A DNA stretch of 64,000 nucleotides from an uncultured Caldilineaceae bacterium (GTDB lineage Bacteria > Chloroflexota > Anaerolineae > Caldilineales > Caldilineaceae): positions 2,502,722 to 2,566,721 of the forward strand of contig OY282381.1 of assembly GCA_958295915.1 (NCBI GenBank), written 5' to 3'. The notes beneath the pieces are model-generated. The model was not told where the DNA came from, searched no databases, and saw only the letters and a list, made by a program, of their open reading frames with translations. A program made the position numbers and the translations under genes. Shown piece by piece: positions 57,659 to 64,000 of this stretch (position 1 is the stretch's first letter; the number at the start of each line of letters is the position of its first letter).

Positions 57659-58399
57659 ATGAAGTTCTCGATCATTATGCCCGTCTACAATGAAATCGCC
57701 ACCCTGGAAGAGATCATCCGACGGGTGCGTGCAGTGGATCTTACGCTCAATGCCGATGGCGCCAACGATCTGATCGACAGACCCTTGCAGCTGGAGAAGG
57801 AAATCATCGTCGTAGATGATGGCTCCACCGACGGCACCCGAGAAATTCTGACCCGCTGGCAGACGGAGGCCGTCGACGATCTGCGCATCATTTACCGCGC
57901 GCGCAACGGCGGCAAGGGCGCGGCCCTGCGCACCGGCTTTCAGGCAGCGACCGGTACCATCTTCATCGTGCAGGATGCCGACTTGGAGTACAACCCCAGA
58001 GATTATACCAGTCTTCTCATCCCCATTCTCGAAGGGCGCACGGCTGTCGTCTACGGCAGCCGCTTTTTGGGTGGGCCGCGCGCGGCCATGAGCCTGTCCC
58101 ACGCCATCGGCAACAAAGGCGTCACCTGGTTTACCAATCTGCTCTACGGCACGCTATTGACCGATATGGAGACCTGCTATAAGTGTTTTCGGCGAGAGGT
58201 CCTCGACGGGATGGTTCTCCACAGCCAACGCTTTGAGATCGAAGCGGAACTGACAGCCAAAATCCTCAAGCGGAACTATTCGATCTTCGAGGTGCCCATC
58301 AGCTACAATGGGCGCCAATTTCATGAGGGCAAGAAACTCACCTGGCGGGACGGATTCGCGGCTATCGCCACGCTCGTCAAGTACCGCTTCAGCGACTGA
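57659..58399 (+). CDS. Family 2 glycosyltransferase (dolichyl-phosphate-mannose synthase-like)
   Basis: A 246-residue GT-A fold transferase. SIIMPVYNEIATLEEIIRRV opens the fold; EIIVVDDGSTDGTREIL and VQDADLEYNPRDY carry the nucleotide-sugar and metal-binding aspartates; TDMETCYKCFRREVL is typical of DPM1-like enzymes that transfer a sugar to a polyprenyl phosphate. No membrane helix is present. The ATG directly follows the PdtaR-like stop codon, so translation is likely coupled. The next gene is a YfhO-like multi-pass protein that could use the lipid-linked sugar. Confidence 0.88.
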   Translation: MKFSIIMPVYNEIATLEEIIRRVRAVDLTLNADGANDLIDRPLQLEKEIIVVDDGSTDGTREILTRWQTEAVDDLRIIYRARNGGKGAALRTGFQAATGTIFIVQDADLEYNPRDYTSLLIPILEGRTAVVYGSRFLGGPRAAMSLSHAIGNKGVTWFTNLLYGTLLTDMETCYKCFRREVLDGMVLHSQRFEIEAELTAKILKRNYSIFEVPISYNGRQFHEGKKLTWRDGFAAIATLVKYRFSD

Positions 58400-58452
58400 T
58401 AACTGCAGTGGCTAGTGGTTTTTTCTCCACTTATCACTATTCACTGGGGTTT
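58399..58452. repeat. CAGT/ACTG mosaic repeat before the YfhO-like gene
   Basis: AACTGCAGTGGCTAGTGG, CACTTATCACTATTCACTGG: mosaic words between the glycosyltransferase stop and the next start. Confidence 0.6.
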
Positions 58453-58454
58453 CA

Positions 58455-61394
58455 TTGGCAACTGGAATGCGTCGCTTCGTCCCGCCCCTAGCCGCCGCTA
58501 CACTCCTGGCGCTATTCGTCCTCCTGCTATTCTATCGCCTGCTGTTCACAGATCGGGTGCTGGCCAGCGGTGACATCCTCCACTACTTCTATCCCTACCG
58601 GGACTACGCGGCCGCCGCTCTGCGCGCGGGCCGCGCCCCTCTCTGGAACCCGTATATCTTTATGGGCGCGCCCTTTCTGGCCAACCCGCAGGCTGCAGTC
58701 CTGTATCCCCTGCACTGGCCCCTGAGTTGGCTGCCTGTGACACGGCAGCTCTACTGGAGTGGAGCCATCCATGCCTGGATTCTGGCTCTGGGCGGCTACG
58801 GGCTTATGCGGCGCTGGGGAACAGGGTGGCCGGCAGCCATCGGCGCTGGACTGATTCTGGCCGGCAGCGGTTTCTACGGCGGACTGCTGGGACACATCAA
58901 CCAGATGAACGGCGCGGCCTGGCTGCCCTGGCTCCTGTGGGCGTTGGAAGGGCGTTGGCAGGTGGCAAACCGCAGTGGTCAGTGGTCAGTAGCTACTGAT
59001 CACTGGCTACTGGCAACTGGCAAGCAGTACGCACGTTCGCTCCTGTCTTTCTCTCTGTTTGTGGCGCTCACGCTTCTCGCCGGTCACACACAGACGGCCT
59101 ATATCAATCTTTTGGGGGTGGGCGCATGGCTCCTGGCGACGAGCGCGCGCGCGCTATGTTTCGGTCTCCGCCACCTTATCGCCTCCTTTCTCATCTATGC
59201 CCTGGGCGTACTGCTGGGCGTTCTTATCGCCGCAGCCCAACTGCTGCCCACTCTGGAGCTAAGCCGGCTGGGGCTGCGCGGCGATGGGCTCAGCTATCTG
59301 GATGTGACCAGCTTCAGCCTGCGGCCGCTGCTGCTCCATTGGACACTCCTGCCCTCCTACGGTCTTTTAGATCTGAGCGTTGTTTTTGCTACCCTCGGCT
59401 ATACGGAATTTGTGGCCTATGTGGGCGCGCTGGGGCTGCTGCTGGCGCTGATTGGCGTCTGGCGGACTCGATACTCTTATCTGTGGCTGTTCGGCATTTT
59501 CTTCGCCGGTTTGGGCTTGTTCCTGGCCTTGGGGCGGTGGAATCCATTTTCGTTCGTCTTCTACCATCTGATTCCCGGCTTCGATCTGTTCCGAACCCCA
59601 GCACGCTGGATGATGCTCTATACATTGGGTCTGGCGGTGTTAGCAGGCGTAGGGACGGAATGGATTGGAAACCGGGTAACGCGGCATCGTCAGCCACGCA
59701 GCCGACGCCTTTCGTTTTTGCCAATCTTTAACGTCAGCTATCTGCTTCTTCCAGTACTCGCGCTCGATCTGCTCCTCGCGGCGCGCGCGCTGCCACACAC
59801 ACGTCCGACCGCGCCCCAGGCGGTCTACGATGTGCGTACGGCCTCCGCGCATCTGCTGACAGAGCCGCGCCGCACGCTGCATCCAGCGGCAATGGGGCGG
59901 CTTCTGAGTATGAGCGAAATTACCTTCGATCCCGGGGATATGCCCGACTGGCGACGCATCCTACGGGAGGGCGCACGCGCGCAGATCAGCGAAGCGGCTT
60001 TCACCGAGTTTGTCATCGCCCTGAAATCCCAGGAGATCCTGGCGCCGAATCTCTCCCTCCTGTGGCGCATTCCAGCAGTGGACGGCTTCGACGGCGGCGT
60101 GCTACCTCTGAAACGCTACAACGCCTTTCTGTCCCTGCTGATTCCGCCGGAGGAGCTGGTGCCGGACGGGCGGGTGCGGGAGCAGTTACAGGAGATCCCG
60201 CCGGCGCATATTCTCGAGCTGATGGACGTTCGCTTTGTTATCACAGACAAAGCGCGAGATGTGTGGTTCGACGGAGTCTACTACGACCGGCAGATCGGCG
60301 CTGCCCTCACTGCTGACGGACTCCGCACGTTGACGATCGACGTTCCGCATGATTTTCAGGCTACGGCGGTGGCCATCGTCGGTTTTGTGACATCAGAAAC
60401 GGACGCAGCACAACCCCAGTGGCCACTAGCCACTGATCTGCCATTGGCGGAGGCAACGGCTCTGGTCGATGGGGAACGCCGCTTCCTCGGTCAGTTGATC
60501 GCCGACAGACAACCGGGCGCTTGGGCATTCTTACCGGCCCAACCTGAGGCGCAGACCCAGGCAACACCCTCCGAACAGGTTGCTGGCGGCCGTGTCGTCG
60601 CCACAGCCATCTACCGGGACGGGGAAGACGGGCAGCAGGAGTATCTGGCCCGGCTGTCTCTATCAGGACCGACCCAATTGGAGGCGCTGGAAATCTCATT
60701 GACCGAGACAGCGGCCTCTGTAGGGATGACGGTACAGGCGGTGACGCTCATCGACGCGCGCACCCATACATTCATACCGCTACTTCCCAGTGATCGGGGC
60801 CACTTTCGTCGCGTCCACAGTGGAGATGTGAAGATCTACGAACGGTCTGGGGGCAGTGATCGGGTGCAGTTATTGGGGTCGGCGCGACCGGCCGCATCGC
60901 TGGCCGAGGCCCTCAAAATGCTGCGCGCCCCCGATGTAACGACCGCCGGCGCGGTCGTCGAGGCCAGCGCAGAGACGGTGGCCAGTTGGGGGCTTGTGGG
61001 CGAGCGCGCCGGCAGCAGTGAACTGTCGCTCATCTCCTACGCGCCGGAGAGGGTCGTCATCCGTGTCCGGACCGAGCAGCCGGGTTTCCTCGTATTGAAA
61101 GATGCCTATTATCCTGGCTGGCAGGCGCAGGTCAACGGCGCGCCGGTGGAAATCTATCCGACCAATGCGCTTTTTCGCGGTGTGCCGGCGCCGGCAGGCG
61201 AAAATGAGATCATATTTTCTTACCGGCCGCATGCCTGGCAAACGGGTCTGCGGATCAGCCTGGCGGGCGGTCTGCTTTGGTTGCTGCTTGCACTGTGGAC
61301 GATCGCTACCGCCAGGCTGAGGTATGAGCGCAATCACATAGATCACATGAATCGGTGGTCAACTGGCGGGAATGCCGAATCGATGAATCGCTGA
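58455..61394 (+). CDS. YfhO-like multi-pass membrane protein
   Basis: A 979-residue membrane protein. Ten or more hydrophobic helices fill the first half, with GDILHYFYPYRDYAAAALRAGRAPLWNPYIFMGAPFLANPQAAVLYPLHW after the first helix, the signature of YfhO-type proteins linked to polyprenyl-phosphate glycosylation of cell-envelope polymers. A large extracytoplasmic region and a beta-sandwich (YPGWQAQVNGAPVEIYPTNALFRGVPAPAGENEIIFSY) precede the last helix. Two CAGT mosaic repeats are in frame: SGQWSVATDHWLLATGKQ (about 174-191) and PQWPLATDLP (about 654-663). The start is a TTG (58455) or the ATG at 58467. It is probably in one functional unit with the preceding glycosyltransferase. Confidence 0.75.
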   Translation: MATGMRRFVPPLAAATLLALFVLLLFYRLLFTDRVLASGDILHYFYPYRDYAAAALRAGRAPLWNPYIFMGAPFLANPQAAVLYPLHWPLSWLPVTRQLYWSGAIHAWILALGGYGLMRRWGTGWPAAIGAGLILAGSGFYGGLLGHINQMNGAAWLPWLLWALEGRWQVANRSGQWSVATDHWLLATGKQYARSLLSFSLFVALTLLAGHTQTAYINLLGVGAWLLATSARALCFGLRHLIASFLIYALGVLLGVLIAAAQLLPTLELSRLGLRGDGLSYLDVTSFSLRPLLLHWTLLPSYGLLDLSVVFATLGYTEFVAYVGALGLLLALIGVWRTRYSYLWLFGIFFAGLGLFLALGRWNPFSFVFYHLIPGFDLFRTPARWMMLYTLGLAVLAGVGTEWIGNRVTRHRQPRSRRLSFLPIFNVSYLLLPVLALDLLLAARALPHTRPTAPQAVYDVRTASAHLLTEPRRTLHPAAMGRLLSMSEITFDPGDMPDWRRILREGARAQISEAAFTEFVIALKSQEILAPNLSLLWRIPAVDGFDGGVLPLKRYNAFLSLLIPPEELVPDGRVREQLQEIPPAHILELMDVRFVITDKARDVWFDGVYYDRQIGAALTADGLRTLTIDVPHDFQATAVAIVGFVTSETDAAQPQWPLATDLPLAEATALVDGERRFLGQLIADRQPGAWAFLPAQPEAQTQATPSEQVAGGRVVATAIYRDGEDGQQEYLARLSLSGPTQLEALEISLTETAASVGMTVQAVTLIDARTHTFIPLLPSDRGHFRRVHSGDVKIYERSGGSDRVQLLGSARPAASLAEALKMLRAPDVTTAGAVVEASAETVASWGLVGERAGSSELSLISYAPERVVIRVRTEQPGFLVLKDAYYPGWQAQVNGAPVEIYPTNALFRGVPAPAGENEIIFSYRPHAWQTGLRISLAGGLLWLLLALWTIATARLRYERNHIDHMNRWSTGGNAESMNR
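58971..59021 (+). repeat. CAGT mosaic repeat in frame (YfhO-like gene)
   Basis: CGCAGTGGTCAGTGGTCAGT, AGCTACTGATCACTGG and CTACTGGCAACTGG are translated as SGQWSVATDHWLLATG in a loop between membrane helices. Confidence 0.75.
60414..60440 (+). repeat. Short CAGT mosaic repeat in frame (YfhO-like gene)
   Basis: CCCAGTGGCCACTAGCCACT followed by GATCTGCC, read as PQWPLATDLP in the extracytoplasmic region. Confidence 0.6.
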
Positions 61395-61487
61395 ACTTCG
61401 TTCGCCGTCGGATGCGCTCTGATGTATAATCGAGGAAGGTCGATTCTGTCACTGTGCATAGTTGGCAGATGAGCGAGGGGATTGGGC

Positions 61488-62054
61488 GTGGTGAACGCAT
61501 TGAATCGCATCGTAGTTGTACTGCTTTGGCTGTGGCTACTCGCGATCATAGGCTATACAACCATCTTTCCAGATAGAACGATTGCTTTGATCCTGGACCT
61601 TCTGTCGCAGGCTCAGGCTATTTTGCGCGTTCAACAGATGGCAAATGGCACCAATTTTCTGATCGGTCAGGTGGCGGTGGGCATCCTAGCTGTGCTCATC
61701 TTTGGCAGCCTGTTGTGGCTGGAGTTATGGCCTCATCGCCAACGCGGGGTACGGCTGCAGACAGTGGAAGGTGGTTCGGTGGAGCTGGATGTCGGCAGCA
61801 TTGCGCGTCGCCTGACATGGCATCTCGATCAGCTTGCCGATGTGATCACAGTGTTTCCGGATGTGAAAGCCCGGGGCAATGCGGTTGACATTGAATTGGA
61901 GATCGAAACTGCGCCCGATATCGACGTGCCGATGAAGACAGACGAGGTGGTGGAAGTTACCCGGGATATCGTCGAAAAAGATATGGGGCTGCGTCTGGGC
62001 AGGCTGGACGTGCGTATGCGCCATGCGCCTTTTGAAGAGGAGTGGATAGCGTGA
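61488..62054 (+). CDS. Alkaline-shock membrane anchor-like protein (AmaP-like)
   Basis: About 188 residues with two N-terminal membrane helices (VVVLLWLWLLAIIGYTTIF and IGQVAVGILAVLIFGSLLWLEL) followed by a soluble domain resembling Asp23/AmaP (GSVELDVGSIARRLTWHLDQLADVITVFPDVKARGNAVDIELEIE). AmaP anchors Asp23 to the membrane in Firmicutes; an equivalent role here is inference. The GTG at 61488 is seven bases after GAGGGG; TTG (61482) and GTG (61491) are alternatives. Its stop overlaps the scpB start (GTGA), implying coupled translation. Confidence 0.65.
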   Translation: MVNALNRIVVVLLWLWLLAIIGYTTIFPDRTIALILDLLSQAQAILRVQQMANGTNFLIGQVAVGILAVLIFGSLLWLELWPHRQRGVRLQTVEGGSVELDVGSIARRLTWHLDQLADVITVFPDVKARGNAVDIELEIETAPDIDVPMKTDEVVEVTRDIVEKDMGLRLGRLDVRMRHAPFEEEWIA

Positions 62055-62599
62055 AGCTGAGCGCTCTGCTGGAGAGCCTGCTGTTTGTGGCCGCAGAGCC
62101 AGTTACACCAACGCAGCTTGCCCAGGCGTCAGGCCGCCCCGAGGCGGAGGTGGCCAAAGCGCTGTCCGACTTGCAGCAGGAGTATGAGGAGCAGAATCGA
62201 GGGCTGCGCTTGCAACGCCGAGCCGACCAGATGCTGCTTGTCACCAATCCCGCCGCCGCCCAGTCAGTGGAAGATTTCCTCAATCTGGATATGACGGTCC
62301 GGCTCAGCGCTCCGGCCCTGGAGACCTTAGCAATCATCGCCTATCGCCATCCGCTGACGAGGGCGCAGGTGGAATCAGTGCGGGGCGTGGATTGTTCCGG
62401 CGTGCTGCGTAAACTGCTCCAGCAGGGGCTGGTGGAGGAATTTGACCGTCTGGATGCGCCGGGCCGGCCCATCCGTTACGCGGTGACCGAACAGTTCATG
62501 CAGCATTTCGGCCTGACCAGCCTGGAAGAACTGCCCGAACTGCCGCCGCTGGAGACCGATACGTTGCTGGCAGCGGTGGCGTTGGCGGAAGAGAATTAG
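62051..62599 (+). CDS. scpB: Segregation and condensation protein B
   Basis: A 182-residue winged-helix subunit of the SMC-ScpA-ScpB condensin that folds and segregates the chromosome. VKLSALLESLLFVAAEPVTPTQLA is a typical N-terminus; ALETLAIIAYRHPLTRAQVESVRGVDCSGVLRKLLQQGLVEE and GRPIRYAVTEQFMQHFGLTSLEELPELP match the conserved core. The GTG at 62051 follows GAGGAG by nine bases; a GTG at 62042 is too close to the ribosome-binding site. scpA, the usual upstream neighbour, is absent; an AmaP-like membrane protein gene takes its place. Confidence 0.93.
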   Translation: MKLSALLESLLFVAAEPVTPTQLAQASGRPEAEVAKALSDLQQEYEEQNRGLRLQRRADQMLLVTNPAAAQSVEDFLNLDMTVRLSAPALETLAIIAYRHPLTRAQVESVRGVDCSGVLRKLLQQGLVEEFDRLDAPGRPIRYAVTEQFMQHFGLTSLEELPELPPLETDTLLAAVALAEEN

Positions 62600-62809
62600 T
62601 CGGATGTCAAAGTGACATGCCGATTGGATCCTCCGCCCTGTTTCTATCAGGCCGTTTGGGGGCAAGCTGTTTCGATCCGGCGTGCAGGCGGCTCGACAAA
62701 GAGAACCCTGAAAGATGCAGGAGATTGAGGTGTGGCGAAGCCGGGCAGAAGAAGGACGGGCCTTCGAACTTATCCATCTACGTCGGTTCACCGGCTACTT
62801 GCTCCTCCC
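62600..62809. other. Convergent gap between scpB and lpd
   Basis: No supported gene or hairpin terminator. A 34-codon frame starting MQEIEVWRSRAEEGRAFELI (62718-62822) has a plausible composition but overlaps the lpd 3' end and has no recognised family. Confidence 0.4.
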
Positions 62810-64000
62810 TCACATATGAATCGGCAAGCCCTCTACGCCGTGGGCGGCCTCCATAACTACCTCGGCTAGGGTCGGATGGGCATGCACGTTGTGGGCGATC
62901 TCCACCGGTGTGAGTTCCATCATCTGCGCCAGAGAAATCTCGGGTAGCAGTTCAGTCGCGTTCGGCCCGACGATGTGGGCGCCGAGGATCTCGCCGTATC
63001 TCTGGTCGGCGACAATCTTCACGAAACCAACGCGCGCGCCCTGGGCCTGGGCCGCGCCGTTGGGCATGAACGGAAATTTGCTCACATTGACCGCGTAGCC
63101 GGCCTCCCGGGCCTCGGCTTCGGTCAGGCCCAGGCTGGCGACCTGGGGGGCGCAGAACGTGCAGCGGGGCATAAAGATGTAGCGTTCAGCGGGGATCGGC
63201 ATCGTCGCCTGACCGGCGATGCGCTCTGCGGCGACGATTGCCTGCGCGCTGGCCACGTGGGCCAACGCCATTTTGCCTGTGCAGTCGCCAATGGCGTAAA
63301 TGCTATCGCTGCTGGTGCGCATGTATTCGTCGATTTCGATGTATCCCTCCCCATTCCGTTCCACCCCAGCCGCGTCCAAGCCTACGTCTTCGGTATTGGG
63401 TGTAATCCCGACCGCCAGCAACACCTTCTCGACTTCAAGGGTCTGGGCGCTCTCATCGTTCAGGTTTTTGACCGTCACCGTGACCGACCGCTCACCGACT
63501 TCAAATCCCTCTGTGCGGCTGGACGTCAGCACCGTCATGCCCCGTCTTTGGAAGGCCCGCACCACTTCCTGGGCCACGTCGGCATCCTCCAACGGCAGCG
63601 CCTGATCCATCATCTCGACGATCGTTACCTGCGCGCCGTAGGTGGCGTAGATGTGGCTTAGCTCCATACCAATCGGCCCGGCTCCCACCACCAGCAGAGA
63701 CGCAGGGATGTCTGTCAGACGGATGGCGTGGCGGTACTGGAGAATGCGCTTGCCGTCCGCTGCGATGCCGGGCAGATCGCGGGCGCGGGCGCCAGTGGCA
63801 ACCACAAAATTGCGCGCCGATACGGTTCTGGTCTCCGCATCCGGATTGAGCGGGCCGGCGCTGACCTGCACGCTATGGGCATCTGTGAAACGGGCGTGCC
63901 CTTCGATGAGGTCGATTTTGTTCTTCCTCATCAAAAAGCCGACGCCTTTTGTCTGTCGTTCGACGATCTGTAGGCTGCGTTCGACCGCCGCGCCGTAGTC
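62810..64000 (-). CDS. lpd: Dihydrolipoyl dehydrogenase, 5' end outside the window
   Basis: The C-terminal 396 residues of the FAD-dependent E3 enzyme of 2-oxoacid dehydrogenase and glycine-cleavage complexes. The frame runs off the right edge as DYGAAVERSLQIVERQTKGV. NAD-binding LLVVGAGPIGMELSHIYATYG, FAD-binding YAIGDCTGKMALAHVASAQA and the catalytic His-Pro in HNVHAHPTLAEVVMEA at the dimer interface are visible; the redox disulfide lies outside the window. Partner E1/E2 genes are not seen. Confidence 0.93.
   Translation of the reverse strand, partial: DYGAAVERSLQIVERQTKGVGFLMRKNKIDLIEGHARFTDAHSVQVSAGPLNPDAETRTVSARNFVVATGARARDLPGIAADGKRILQYRHAIRLTDIPASLLVVGAGPIGMELSHIYATYGAQVTIVEMMDQALPLEDADVAQEVVRAFQRRGMTVLTSSRTEGFEVGERSVTVTVKNLNDESAQTLEVEKVLLAVGITPNTEDVGLDAAGVERNGEGYIEIDEYMRTSSDSIYAIGDCTGKMALAHVASAQAIVAAERIAGQATMPIPAERYIFMPRCTFCAPQVASLGLTEAEAREAGYAVNVSKFPFMPNGAAQAQGARVGFVKIVADQRYGEILGAHIVGPNATELLPEISLAQMMELTPVEIAHNVHAHPTLAEVVMEAAHGVEGLPIHM

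Noticed and set aside
62718..62822. 34-codon frame starting MQEIEVWRSRAEEGR between scpB and lpd
   Set aside because: Plausible composition, but it overlaps the lpd 3' end and matches no family I know.

Overview
The window looks like chromosomal DNA of a moderately GC-rich bacterium, most plausibly a member of the Chloroflexota (Anaerolineae/Caldilineae-like). This is inferred from the gene mix, the recurrent heterodimeric ABC exporter pairs, the phytanoyl-CoA-dioxygenase-type genes, a PdtaS/PdtaR-type two-component pair and the dense small interspersed repeats. No rRNA or other decisive marker is present. Most of the window is housekeeping DNA. There is no prophage, no transposase and no CRISPR array.

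Layout. 1-9.1 kb: an oxidoreductase fragment, a polysaccharide deacetylase, dnaN, an ECF sigma factor overlapping a small membrane protein gene, gyrA and uvrB. 9.3-17.8 kb: a membrane-anchored GH3-like protein, then a MarR regulator driving a two-gene heterodimeric ABC exporter. 18-21 kb: fabF and fabH. 21-25 kb: three PhyH-type dioxygenases and a zinc alcohol dehydrogenase. 25-33 kb, minus strand: rhaB, rhaA, dnaE and a PD-(D/E)XK-like protein. 33-39.3 kb: hsp20 with a clear terminator, selD (read here as a selenocysteine-containing gene whose in-frame TGA hides the true start), a DUF898 membrane protein, a class III CoA transferase, a broken Uma2 gene and a cyclophilin. 39-43.3 kb: a second heterodimeric ABC exporter. 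43.6-54.7 kb: a type III restriction-modification island. 55-64 kb: tRNA-Pro(CGG), PdtaS/PdtaR-like genes, a GT2 glycosyltransferase, a YfhO-like membrane protein, an AmaP-like protein, scpB and the 3' part of lpd.

The most striking locus is the type III island. Four mod genes lie head to tail. They share near-identical 5' parts (through the DPPY motif) and 3' parts (from methyltransferase motif I onward) but have unrelated, AT-richer central segments where the target-recognition domain lies. One res gene follows. The first copy carries a frameshift. The three spacers between copies are near-identical and contain a short palindrome. The arrangement looks like a bank of alternative specificities sharing one nuclease. 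The right edge of the island cuts an MNT-type nucleotidyltransferase gene at the res stop codon.

The second theme is small mobile-looking DNA. At least two palindromic element families, about 30-35 bp each, are scattered through the window, and many copies sit in frame inside conserved genes (gyrA, uvrB, dnaE, fabH, fabF, the GH3 gene, an ABC exporter, a histidine kinase and res). They add peptides such as [11 protein letters not shown] or RATVGR. A third family, a mosaic of CAGT/ACTG words, fills intergenic gaps and also forms the 3' end of uvrB and two segments of the YfhO-like gene. All repeat assignments were made by eye; genome-wide counts were not possible.
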